Shown here piece after piece: positions 17,593 to 25,503 of a stretch of DNA of 64,000 bases (position 1 is its first letter; each line of letters starts with the position of its first letter). This stretch comes from Sva-07 sp963715825 (GTDB lineage Bacteria; Actinomycetota; Acidimicrobiia; Acidimicrobiales; Ilumatobacteraceae). The position numbers were made by a program, and so were the translations under genes. The stretch is taken from assembly GCA_963715825.1 (NCBI GenBank), contig CAVQSI010000041.1, forward strand, positions 542,892-606,891, read 5' to 3'. The notes beneath the pieces are model-generated. The model ran no database searches and was not told where the DNA came from. It saw nothing but the letters and a program-made list of their open reading frames with translations.

Positions 17593-19779
17593 ATGCGGGT
17601 GCTGGTGATCGGGGGCGGCGGGCGCGAGCAGGCAATTGCGTGGGCGTGCCGCCACCACGGCCACGACGTCCGGCTGGCACCGGATCTCGGCGACGCGTCG
17701 ACGGACGACACCGATCTGGTGTTCCCGGGGCCCGAGGCCGCGCTCGCAGCAGGCGTGGCCGACGAGTGCGCCCGGCGCAACGTCCCGTGCTTCGGGCCGA
17801 CCGCTGAACTGGCGCGGCTGGAGTCGTCGAAGGCATTCGCACGCGAGCTGGCGACCTCGCTGGGGATCCCCGGACCTCGTTTCGCAGCGTTCGACGACCA
17901 CGACGCAGCGATCGAGTGGTGGCGCGAGCTCGGTCGTCCGGTGGTGGTCAAGCTCGACGGGCTGGCGGCCGGCAAGGGCGTCACCGTCCCCGACAGCGAC
18001 GCCGCCACCATCGAGGCGATCCGCTCGACCAGCGGCACGTTCCTGCTCGAGGAGCGCCTGACCGGACCGGAGTGTTCGCTGCTCGCGCTGTGCGACGGCG
18101 TGCGGGCGGTCGCCTTGCCCCTGGCGCAAGACCACAAGCGCCTCGGCGAGGGCGACACGGGCCCGAACACCGGTGGCATGGGCGCCTACGCACCGGCGCC
18201 GGTCCCCTACGGCGCCGACGACCTGGTCGCCCAGTTCGTGCAACCCGTGCTCGACCACTTCGCCGCCGCCGGCACCCCGTACGTCGGCGTGATCTTCGCC
18301 GGGCTGATGCTCACCGCCGACGGCCCACGTCTGATCGAGTACAACGTCCGCCTCGGCGACCCCGAGGCCCAGACCGTCCTCCCGCTCGTCGAGACCGACA
18401 TCGCCGAGCTCGCGCTCCTCGCCACCCAGGGTTCACTCGACGAACTGCCCCTGGTCGTACGTTCGCAGGCTGCGGTCACCGTCGTGGCCGCAGCCGCCGG
18501 CTACCCCGACGCCCCGGTGGCGGGCGCGGCGATCACCGACGACGTGGTCAGCGGCGCGATCGGACCCGATGGCACCACCACGCTGCGCTTCGACGCCGGC
18601 GTCGACGCCGAGGGCCGGGTCGCCGGTGGGCGGGTGCTCGGCGTGACCGGGATCGGCTTCGACCTGGCCGAGGCGCGCGCCGCTGCCTACCATCACATCG
18701 AGCGCGTGCACTTCGACGGGATGCAGTTCCGTCGCGACATCGGATGGCGTGCGCTCGGCGCCGAACTGACCTCGTACGCCGCAGCGGGTGTCGACATCGA
18801 CGAAGGCACCCGGGCGGTCAGCGAGATGAAGGCGGCCGTCGAGGCCACCCACGACAACGGCGTACTCAAGGGCGTCGGTTCGTTCGGCGGGGTGTTCTCG
18901 GCCAAGGCGATTCTCGACCTCGACGACCCCGTGCTGGTCGCATCGACCGACGGGGTCGGCACGAAGGTCGAGCTCGCCGCCCGACTCGGGATGGTGCGTG
19001 GCGTCGGCATGGACATCGTCAACCACTGCATCGACGACGTGCTCGTACAGTCCGCACGGCCGCTGTTCTTCCTCGACTACATCGCCGCCAGCGTGCTCGA
19101 TGCCGACATGGTCGCCGAGGTCGTTCGGGGAATGGCCGACGCCTGCCGAGCCGCCGGCTGCGCGCTGCTCGGAGGCGAGACCGCCGAGATGCCCGGGGTC
19201 TACCAGCCCGGCGCGTTCGACATCGCCGGCACACTCGTCGGCGTCGCCGAGCGCTCGGAACTGCTCCCCCGATCCGATGTCGCTGCCGGCGACGTGCTGG
19301 TTGGCGTGACGTCGAGCGGGCCGCACACCAACGGCTACTCGCTGCTGCGCAAGATCTTCGACTGGATCCCGATGGACGTCGTGCCCGACGGCTTCGATCG
19401 CCCGCTCGGCGAGACGTTGCTCGAACCGCACCGCTCGTACCTCGAGGTGCTCCGCCCGGCCCTCGAATCGGGGTCCGTCAAGGCGCTTGCCCACATCACC
19501 GGCGGCGGCCTGCCCGAGAACCTGCCGCGGGTGTTGCCCGACGACGTCGATGCGGTCATCGAGCTGGGCTCGTGGCCCGTGTCGCCGCTGTTCCGCCTGG
19601 CCCGCGAACTCACGCCCCAGATGTCGACCGAAGAGCTCTACCGCACGCTCAACATGGGCATCGGCATGGTGATCGTCTGCGCGCCCGACGAGGTCGCCGC
19701 GCTGCAGGCGACGATCGACGAGCCGACCTGGATCATCGGCAGCCTCGTCGAGGGCCGCGGAACGGTCCACCTGAACTGA
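17593..19779 (+). CDS. purDM: GAR synthetase-AIR synthase fusion (PurD-PurM)
   Basis: A 728-residue bifunctional purine enzyme. Residues 1 to about 393 are phosphoribosylamine-glycine ligase (PurD): VLVIGGGGREQAIAW (the usual GGREHA has Gln for His), the ATP-grasp segment VVVKLDGLAAGKGVTV, GPNTGGMGAYAP and EYNVRLGDPEAQ. From residue 394 (SYAAAGVDIDEG) to the end is phosphoribosylformylglycinamidine cyclo-ligase (PurM): VASTDGVGTKVELA, CIDDVLVQSARPLFFLDYIA, GGETAEMPGVYQPG, SGPHTNGYSL and AHITGGGLPENLPR. The frame is continuous with no stop or internal start-like break. The start ATG 17593 comes after the hairpin. The next gene is purN, reproducing the eukaryotic GARS-AIRS-GART order. Confidence 0.95.
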   Translation: MRVLVIGGGGREQAIAWACRHHGHDVRLAPDLGDASTDDTDLVFPGPEAALAAGVADECARRNVPCFGPTAELARLESSKAFARELATSLGIPGPRFAAFDDHDAAIEWWRELGRPVVVKLDGLAAGKGVTVPDSDAATIEAIRSTSGTFLLEERLTGPECSLLALCDGVRAVALPLAQDHKRLGEGDTGPNTGGMGAYAPAPVPYGADDLVAQFVQPVLDHFAAAGTPYVGVIFAGLMLTADGPRLIEYNVRLGDPEAQTVLPLVETDIAELALLATQGSLDELPLVVRSQAAVTVVAAAAGYPDAPVAGAAITDDVVSGAIGPDGTTTLRFDAGVDAEGRVAGGRVLGVTGIGFDLAEARAAAYHHIERVHFDGMQFRRDIGWRALGAELTSYAAAGVDIDEGTRAVSEMKAAVEATHDNGVLKGVGSFGGVFSAKAILDLDDPVLVASTDGVGTKVELAARLGMVRGVGMDIVNHCIDDVLVQSARPLFFLDYIAASVLDADMVAEVVRGMADACRAAGCALLGGETAEMPGVYQPGAFDIAGTLVGVAERSELLPRSDVAAGDVLVGVTSSGPHTNGYSLLRKIFDWIPMDVVPDGFDRPLGETLLEPHRSYLEVLRPALESGSVKALAHITGGGLPENLPRVLPDDVDAVIELGSWPVSPLFRLARELTPQMSTEELYRTLNMGIGMVIVCAPDEVAALQATIDEPTWIIGSLVEGRGTVHLN

Positions 19780-19782
19780 CCG

Positions 19783-19841
19783 ACCCCGAAATTTGCGCGA
19801 CGTAGTGCGCTGAGTGACTCCTCCTGCGCAAGTTTCGGGGT
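19783..19841. terminator. inverted repeat between purDM and purN
   Basis: Arms 19783-19798 (ACCCCGAAATTTGCGC) and 19826-19841 pair over 16 bp with one G-U type mismatch, enclosing a 27-nt loop. It lies 4 nt after the purDM stop codon. It resembles the element at 57036-57090 in its CCCGAAA...TTTCGGG ends. It is a probable rho-independent-like terminator or a dispersed palindromic element. Confidence 0.6.
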
Positions 19842-19911
19842 GGTTGGGGTGCCGAGGGTGGTGGGGATGGATTTTTCGTTCACCGCGCCCGCCGGTTGTC
19901 GACGCGATCGG

Positions 19912-19917
19912 TAGGTT
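19912..19917 (+). promoter_or_regulatory. -10 box, leaderless start of purN
   Basis: TAGGTT ends 6 nt before ATG 19924. With the hairpin upstream this suggests purN-guaB can be transcribed separately from the purSL-purDM part. Confidence 0.45.
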
Positions 19918-19923
19918 CGACAC

Positions 19924-20565
19924 ATGGGAACCTCCGCCGCCCGCCGCAAGCGCCTGGTGGTCCTGGTCTCCGGCTCGGGCTCCAACCTCCAGGCGATCAT
20001 CGATGCGTGCGGCGACGACCGACTGCACGCCGACGTGGTGGCCGTCGTGTCGAACAAGCCCGACGTGTTCGCCCTGCAGCGCGCCGACGCGGCCGGTGTA
20101 CCCGCCGTGCACGTCGGGGTGCACCCCGGTGAGGAACGCGCCGACTACGACGCCCGACTCGCCGACGTCGTCGCCGGCTTCGACCCCGACCTCGTCGTCC
20201 TGGCCGGCTGGATGCGCATTCTCACGATGAGCTTCCTCGGCTGGTTTCCACAGCGGGTCGTCAACCTGCACCCCGCACTCCCCGGCGAGCTGCCGGGCAC
20301 CGGTGCCATCGAGCGCGCCTGGCAGGAAGCGGTCGACGGCTCGCGTACCCGAACCGGGGTGATGGTGCATCTGGTGCCCGACGAGGGCGTCGACGACGGC
20401 CCTGTGCTCGGCACGGCGAGCGTCCCCATCGACGTCACCGCCGGCTTCGAGGCCTTTGCCTCACTGGTCCACGACACCGAACACCAGTTGCTCGTCGACA
20501 CGCTCACCGACCTGTGCGCAGCCGCACCCCACCACTCGCCCGATCTGACGGAGGTCTCCGCATGA
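19924..20565 (+). CDS. purN: GAR transformylase PurN
   Basis: A 213-residue phosphoribosylglycinamide formyltransferase, using 10-formyl-THF to formylate GAR. Motifs are VLVSGSGSNLQAIIDA (phosphate-binding), LAGWMRIL, NLHPALPGELPGTGAIERAW (catalytic Asn-x-His) and GVMVHLVPDEGVDDGP (Asp). The length matches the family. It follows purDM by 144 bp containing a hairpin and a -10-like box. Its stop overlaps the guaB start by ATGA. Confidence 0.95.
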   Translation: MGTSAARRKRLVVLVSGSGSNLQAIIDACGDDRLHADVVAVVSNKPDVFALQRADAAGVPAVHVGVHPGEERADYDARLADVVAGFDPDLVVLAGWMRILTMSFLGWFPQRVVNLHPALPGELPGTGAIERAWQEAVDGSRTRTGVMVHLVPDEGVDDGPVLGTASVPIDVTAGFEAFASLVHDTEHQLLVDTLTDLCAAAPHHSPDLTEVSA

Positions 20566-22076
20566 CTCGAACCAACCCCAACGACGACTTCTTCGACCGC
20601 TTCGAAGCACTGACGTTCGACGACGTGGTCGTCGTCCCCGGCTATTCCGAAACCCTGCCCGACGCCGTCGACACGAGCGCCACGTTCGCACGCGACATCG
20701 AGCTCGCCGTGCCGCTGGTGTCGGCCGCGATGGACAAGGTGACCGAGGGTCGCATGGCCGTGGCGATGGCACGCCACGGCGGGATCGGCGTGATCCACCG
20801 CAACATGTCGATCACCGACCAGGCCGCCGAGGTCCAGAAGGTCAAGCGGTCGCAGTCCGGGATGATCACCGATCCCGTCACCCTGCCGCCGACCGCGCTG
20901 CTGCAGGACGCCGAGGACCTGATGGCCAAGTTCAAGTTCTCCGGTGTGCCCATCACCGACCCCGACGGCCGCCTGGTCGGCATCCTGACCAACCGCGACA
21001 TCCGCTTCTGCGAGGGATCGGACTTCGAGCGGCCGGTCACCGAGTTCATGACCGCTGACGGCCTGGTCACCGCCGAGGTCGGCACGTCGCTCGATCAGGC
21101 CAAGGCCATCCTCCAGCAGCACCGCATCGAGAAGCTGCCGCTCGTCGACGAGGCGGGCCGTCTCGCCGGGTTGATCACCGTCAAGGACATCCAGAAGCGT
21201 CTCGACTTCCCGAACGCCTCCCGCGACAGCGGTGGCCGCCTGCGTGCCGCTGCTGCGGTCGGTGTCGGCGACGATCTCGAAGAACGCGTCGAGGCGCTCG
21301 TGGCGATGGGCGTCGATGCCGTGTCGATCGACACCGCGCACGGACACTCGGCCAACGTCGTCAAGGCGATCCAGCGCATCAAGGGCTCGTGGCCCGACCT
21401 GGCGGTCACCGCCGGCAACGTCGTCACCGAGGAGGGTGTCGAGGCGCTCGCGAACGCCGGCGCCGACGCCGTCAAGGTCGGCGTGGGGGCCGGTTCGATC
21501 TGCACCACCCGCGTGGTCTCCGGCGCCGGCATGCCGCAGCTGTCGGCGATCTGGTTCGCGTCCAAGCGCGGCCGCGAGCTCGGCATTCCCATCATCGCCG
21601 ACGGCGGCATCACGTTCTCCGGCGACATCGTCAAGGCGATCGTGTCGGGCGCATCGACGGTCATGCTCGGCTCGCTGCTCGCCGGCACCGAGGAGAGCCC
21701 CGGCGAGATGGAGCTCTTCGAGGGCCGCCGCTACAAGAGCTACCGCGGGATGGGCTCGATGGGCGCCATGACCGGCGACAGCCAGGATCGCTACGCCACC
21801 GGTCAGTCCTCGGGCGGCAGCACGGCGGTCGGTGCCGGATCCAACAAGCTGGTCCCGGAAGGCATCGAAGGACGCGTCCCCTACGCCGGTCCGCTCGGTG
21901 AGGTCGCCTATCAGCTCGTCGGTGGCCTCCGCTCGGGCATGGGCTATGCGGGAGCGGCAACGCTCGATGCGCTCCGCGGCGCCCGCCTCATGCGCGTCAC
22001 CACCGCTGGCCGCGAAGAGAGCCACCCCCACGACGTCACGATCACCAAGGAAGCCCCGAACTACCAGCGCTCGTGA
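20562..22076 (+). CDS. guaB: IMP dehydrogenase GuaB
   Basis: A 504-residue IMP dehydrogenase, converting IMP to XMP in the guanine branch. The N-terminal barrel part (LTFDDVVVVPGYSE, PLVSAAMDKVTEGRMA) is interrupted by a CBS pair (about residues 105-215). The catalytic loop is GVGAGSICTTRVVSGAGMPQ with Cys near residue 310. The flap shows GSMGAMTGDSQDRYA. The C-terminal substrate loop GIEGRVPYAGPLGEV is present. The start ATG 20562 overlaps the purN stop by 4 nt. A small inverted repeat follows its stop (22096-22113). Confidence 0.96.
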   Translation: MTRTNPNDDFFDRFEALTFDDVVVVPGYSETLPDAVDTSATFARDIELAVPLVSAAMDKVTEGRMAVAMARHGGIGVIHRNMSITDQAAEVQKVKRSQSGMITDPVTLPPTALLQDAEDLMAKFKFSGVPITDPDGRLVGILTNRDIRFCEGSDFERPVTEFMTADGLVTAEVGTSLDQAKAILQQHRIEKLPLVDEAGRLAGLITVKDIQKRLDFPNASRDSGGRLRAAAAVGVGDDLEERVEALVAMGVDAVSIDTAHGHSANVVKAIQRIKGSWPDLAVTAGNVVTEEGVEALANAGADAVKVGVGAGSICTTRVVSGAGMPQLSAIWFASKRGRELGIPIIADGGITFSGDIVKAIVSGASTVMLGSLLAGTEESPGEMELFEGRRYKSYRGMGSMGAMTGDSQDRYATGQSSGGSTAVGAGSNKLVPEGIEGRVPYAGPLGEVAYQLVGGLRSGMGYAGAATLDALRGARLMRVTTAGREESHPHDVTITKEAPNYQRS

Positions 22077-22095
22077 ACCGAGCGCGAGGCGCCGC

Positions 22096-22113
22096 TTGCA
22101 TCCGGCGATGCAA
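22096..22113. terminator. short inverted repeat after guaB
   Basis: TTGCAT and ATGCAA arms around a 6-nt CCGGCG loop, 20 nt after the guaB stop. It is a weak terminator candidate with a stem of only 6 bp. Confidence 0.3.
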
Positions 22114-22132
22114 TCGTCAAGACTTCGTCAAG
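22114..22132 (+). promoter_or_regulatory. 11-bp-period direct repeat upstream of phosphoesterase
   Basis: TCGTCAAG occurs twice (22114-22121 and 22125-22132) with a 3-nt spacer, an 11-bp period. PhoB/PhoP-type PHO boxes are direct repeats with this period, and the next gene is a secreted phosphoesterase. The repeat sequence is not a close match to the published actinobacterial unit, so this is a suggestion only. Confidence 0.3.
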
Positions 22133-22160
22133 GCGACGGAGGACCAGCGGGAGGCGGCCG

Positions 22161-24056
22161 ATGCGACGACGGGGATGGGCGATGGCGGCGGTGGTCGCCG
22201 GGCTGTGCACGACAGCAGCGGTGGTGGCGGTGTCGCCGGGCGCCGCCGCCCGCGAAGTGCACCTGACGGCCGCCGGCGACTACGGGGCGAGCCCTGACAC
22301 GAACAACGTCCTCGCCGAGATTGCTCGACGCGATGCCGACGCCCACCTCGCCGTCGGAGACCTCTCGTACGGCTACTCGTCGACGCCATACCAGTGGTGC
22401 GACTACGTCAAGCAGTGGGTGGGCGAAGGGTTCCCGTTCCAGCTGATCTCGGGCAACCACGAGAGCGAAGACAACAACAACGGCGACATCAACGACTTCA
22501 GTGCCTGCTTGCCCAACCAGATCCCGGGGATCAGCGGCACCTACGGACGCCAGTACGTGATGGACTTCCCGACGACCGCGCCACTCGTGCGGGTCATCCA
22601 GGCGAGCCCGAACCTCACGTTCGAGGGAACCCGATGGACCTACAGCCGCAACGACGCCCGCTGGCGGTGGGTCGAACAGTCGATCGACGAGGGTCGCGCC
22701 CGCGGCGCCCAGTGGATCATCGTCACCGCGCACTACCCGTGCCTGACCGTCGGCGCGAACGGCTGCCCCTCCAACGTCGACTTCTACGATCTGCTCATCG
22801 ACAAGCGCGTCGATCTCGTCCTGCACGGCCACGAACACTCCTATGCGCGAACCCACCAACTCGCATCCGGCGCCGCCGGATGCCCGTCGGTACCACCTCG
22901 CACCACGAACGTGGCCTGCATCGTCGACACCGACGACCAGTTCCGCGCCGGTGCGGGCACCGTGTTCGCCACGGTCGGCACGGGCGGGATCGCCCTGCGT
23001 GACGTCAACGGCTCCGACAGCGAGGCCGGCTACTTCGCAGCATGGTCCGGCGCCAACTCGCAGCCGAGCCACGGACTGCTCGACCTGTCGATCACCGCCG
23101 ACGCGCTGACCGCCAGCTTCGTGGCCACATCGGGATCGTTCAGCGACACCTTCACGATCGAGCCGGGCGCACCACCCCCACCGACCACGATCCCCCCGAC
23201 GACCTCGAGCACCTCGACGACCACCACGACCACAAGCAGCACGACGCCCACGACGACCACCAGCCCGGCGACCACCTCGCCGACCACGACCACCGACCCG
23301 ACCATCATCACCACCACCACCGCACCTCCCACGACGACCTCGCCTCCCACCACGACCACACCTCCCACCACCACCACCACCACCACACCTGCCACCACCA
23401 CCACGACCACCACCACGGTCCCGCCTGCCGCGGCGCCGATCGCCCGTGACCAGTTCGAGCGAACCGCACCGAGCGGCTGGGGTACGGCGGACATCGGAGG
23501 CGCCTGGACCGTGTCGAGCGGATCCGCCTTCAGCGTCGACGCCGGTGCCGGCAACATCTCGAATCCTGCCGGTGTCGGGGCGCGAGCCCACCTGCGCTCG
23601 GTGTCGACGGTCGATGCCGACGTTCGCCTCACCCTGTCGACCGACAAGCGTGCCACCGGCAGCGGTCTGTACGTCGGCATCTCACCCCGTGCACTCGCCG
23701 ACGGCACCGAATACCGGGCGATTCTGCGCACGCTGCCCGACGGTCGTTACACGCTGCGACTCGACCGCGGCTCGACGATCATTGCGTCCGAGATCGTGCT
23801 CACCGGGTTCTCGCACGCCCCCGATCGCCGTCTCGAGCTGCGGGTCCAGGCGCTCGGCACCAACCCGACCACCGTTCGCGCCAAGGTCTGGGAGCAGGGC
23901 ACCACCGAGCCCGATTCCTGGTTGCGCTCGGTGACCGACTCGACCGCCGCCATGCAGCAGCCAGGCGCCGTCGGCTTCTACACCTACCTGTCGAGTTCCG
24001 CGTCGAACGGCCCGATCGTCACGTCGATCCACGACCTGGCCGTCATCGCCCCCTGA
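22161..24056 (+). CDS. secreted metallophosphoesterase with Thr-rich linker
   Basis: A 631-residue secreted protein. Residues 1-30 are a signal peptide (RRRGWAMAAVVAGL, cleavage near SPGAAA). Residues 35-300 are a calcineurin-like/purple-acid-phosphatase-like phosphoesterase: GDYG (Asp40), GDLSY (Asp67), GNHES (Asn99-His100), VTAHYP and HGHEHSYAR. A threonine/proline linker of about 85 residues (338-423) follows. The last 205 residues form a beta-rich domain (FERTAPSGWGTADIGGAW start) like concanavalin/LamG or carbohydrate-binding modules. The enzyme probably acts outside the cell on phosphate esters. The RBS-like GGGAGG is 9 nt before ATG 22161. An 11-bp-period repeat upstream may be a PHO box. 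Confidence 0.85.
   Translation: MRRRGWAMAAVVAGLCTTAAVVAVSPGAAAREVHLTAAGDYGASPDTNNVLAEIARRDADAHLAVGDLSYGYSSTPYQWCDYVKQWVGEGFPFQLISGNHESEDNNNGDINDFSACLPNQIPGISGTYGRQYVMDFPTTAPLVRVIQASPNLTFEGTRWTYSRNDARWRWVEQSIDEGRARGAQWIIVTAHYPCLTVGANGCPSNVDFYDLLIDKRVDLVLHGHEHSYARTHQLASGAAGCPSVPPRTTNVACIVDTDDQFRAGAGTVFATVGTGGIALRDVNGSDSEAGYFAAWSGANSQPSHGLLDLSITADALTASFVATSGSFSDTFTIEPGAPPPPTTIPPTTSSTSTTTTTTSSTTPTTTTSPATTSPTTTTDPTIITTTTAPPTTTSPPTTTTPPTTTTTTTPATTTTTTTTVPPAAAPIARDQFERTAPSGWGTADIGGAWTVSSGSAFSVDAGAGNISNPAGVGARAHLRSVSTVDADVRLTLSTDKRATGSGLYVGISPRALADGTEYRAILRTLPDGRYTLRLDRGSTIIASEIVLTGFSHAPDRRLELRVQALGTNPTTVRAKVWEQGTTEPDSWLRSVTDSTAAMQQPGAVGFYTYLSSSASNGPIVTSIHDLAVIAP
23172..23430 (+). repeat. ACC/ACG low-complexity tract coding a Thr-Pro linker
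   Basis: Irregular ACC/ACG/CCC triplets encode runs of Thr with Pro and Ser between the catalytic and C-terminal domains of the phosphoesterase. Such linkers are often glycosylated in secreted actinobacterial proteins. The tract is prone to length variation. Confidence 0.85.
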
Positions 24057-24085
24057 CCCGGCGCCCCGGCCGGTGATGCCGCATC

Positions 24086-24150
24086 GGTGACCAAAGACGA
24101 AACTCGTCGACGGCCGGGAACGAGATCCACCCGCAAGGCGGTTGGTCACC
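24086..24150. promoter_or_regulatory. inverted repeat in leader of CDP-alcohol transferase operon
   Basis: Perfect 9-bp arms GGTGACCAA (24086-24094) and TTGGTCACC (24142-24150), with 47 nt between. They end 4 nt before ATG 24155. This could be a leader structure occluding translation or a pair of operator half-sites. Confidence 0.35.
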
Positions 24151-24154
24151 CACG

Positions 24155-24766
24155 ATGCTCGATGGACGACTGCGCCCGGCGAAGGACCGCCTGCTCGCAC
24201 CGCTCGTCCGCGGGCCGTTCGGCGGCATCGCACCACTCGCACTCTCTGCGGTGTCGCTCGTGCTCGCCCTCGCTGCTGCAGCGGCGGCGTGGCAGCAGGT
24301 CGCCGTCGTCGCTGTCGCCGCGTGGCTGCTCAGTCGGGTCGCCGACGGCCTCGACGGCGCCGTTGCCCGTCATCGACACGTCGCCAGCGATCGGGGCGGC
24401 CTGGTCGACATCGTGTCGGACACCGTCGGGTACGCAGTCATTCCGCTCGGCATCGCCGCAGGCATCGACACCCGCACCGCATGGATCACCGTCGCGGTGT
24501 TGCTTGCGACCTTCTACGTCAACGCCGTCTCGTGGACCTATCTCGCAGCACTCCTGGAGAAGCGCTCCCAAGGTGCTACGGCCACCGGAGCACCGACCAG
24601 CACGGTGATGCCACGCGGCCTCGTCGAGGGCACCGAGACCATCGTGTTCTTCACCGTGGCGCTCGCCTGGCCCGGCGGCGCAACGACGGTCCTGGCGGTG
24701 ATGGCCGCCGCTGTCGGCGTGACGATCATCGAGCGACTGTGGTGGGCGCGGACGGTGCTCGCATGA
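24155..24766 (+). CDS. CDP-alcohol phosphatidyltransferase family protein
   Basis: A 203-residue integral membrane enzyme. The full CDP-alcohol phosphotransferase signature D-x2-DG-x2-AR-x8-G-x3-D-x3-D is present at about residues 64-91 (DGLDGAVARHRHVASDR and following). Membrane helices flank it (residues about 28-48, 105-125, 160-180). It would join a CDP-linked lipid or alcohol to a second alcohol. The acceptor is unknown, since it does not clearly look like PgsA, Pis or PssA. It begins a tightly coupled three-gene operon (ATGA overlaps) with the TVP38-like and MerA-like genes. A second ATG at 24163 is out of frame. Confidence 0.85.
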   Translation: MLDGRLRPAKDRLLAPLVRGPFGGIAPLALSAVSLVLALAAAAAAWQQVAVVAVAAWLLSRVADGLDGAVARHRHVASDRGGLVDIVSDTVGYAVIPLGIAAGIDTRTAWITVAVLLATFYVNAVSWTYLAALLEKRSQGATATGAPTSTVMPRGLVEGTETIVFFTVALAWPGGATTVLAVMAAAVGVTIIERLWWARTVLA

Positions 24767-25503
24767 GTGCCGTCGACGTCGAGATCGACCGCCCCGCTCG
24801 TTCGGCAGCGGTCGTATGGCTCCAGCGGGTGGCCGTGATCGCCATCTGGCTCGGAGCGATCGTCGCCTGGCAGATCCACCAGCGGTCCACCGGCCTGTCG
24901 ACCATCGAGAGCGCGCAACAGTTCATCGACACCGTGGGCGGCTCGTGGTGGGGGGTCTTCGCGTACGTCCTGGTGTATCTCGCTCGGCCGATCGTGCTGT
25001 TTCCCGCCTCGATCCTCACCATCGTCGGCGGCATCCTCTTCGGACCGATCCTCGGCGTGCCCGTCGTCATCATCGCCGCGAACGCGTCGGCGATGATCGC
25101 CTACGGCATCGGCCGACTGCTCGGTCGTCCTCCCGGCGACCGAGGCGTCTCACCGGACGAGGCCTCGGTCGCCCAGCGATGGACGACTCGGATGCGCGAG
25201 CACAGCTTCGAGACCGTGCTCATCATGCGGCTGCTCTTCCTGCCGTTCGACTTCGTCAACTACCTCGCTGGCGTGCTCCGGTTGCGGTGGCTGCCGTTCC
25301 TGCTGGCCACCGCGCTCGGTTCGCTGCCCGGCACCGTGTCGTTCGTGCTGCTCGGCGCCTCGCTCGACCGGGTCGACGAGGGCGTCGACGGCATCGACCC
25401 CGCTGCGCTCGGCGCCGGCGTCTTGATCTTCGTGGTCAGCCTCGTCGTTGCTCGCATCCTGCGACGGCGACAACCGACCACCGCTGGAAGGATGCCCACA
25501 TGA
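24763..25503 (+). CDS. TVP38/TMEM64 (VTT domain) membrane protein
   Basis: A 246-residue membrane protein of the DedA/TVP38/TMEM64 superfamily, whose members are linked to lipid scrambling or membrane homeostasis. Helices lie at about 20-38, 65-90, 95-115, 165-190 and 215-238. The family core FPASILTIVGGILFGPILG and the FVNYLAGVLRLRWLPFLLA segment are clear. The start ATG 24763 overlaps the upstream stop, and its own stop overlaps the next ATG (25500). Co-occurrence of VTT proteins with MerA-like flavoproteins, including fused forms, is something I recall from other bacteria, so the pair may be one functional unit. Confidence 0.88.
   Translation: MSAVDVEIDRPARSAAVVWLQRVAVIAIWLGAIVAWQIHQRSTGLSTIESAQQFIDTVGGSWWGVFAYVLVYLARPIVLFPASILTIVGGILFGPILGVPVVIIAANASAMIAYGIGRLLGRPPGDRGVSPDEASVAQRWTTRMREHSFETVLIMRLLFLPFDFVNYLAGVLRLRWLPFLLATALGSLPGTVSFVLLGASLDRVDEGVDGIDPAALGAGVLIFVVSLVVARILRRRQPTTAGRMPT

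Noticed and set aside
23172..23430. CRISPR-like or VNTR array
   Set aside because: The repetition is irregular codon-level Thr/Pro coding within a gene frame, with no spacers or constant repeat.
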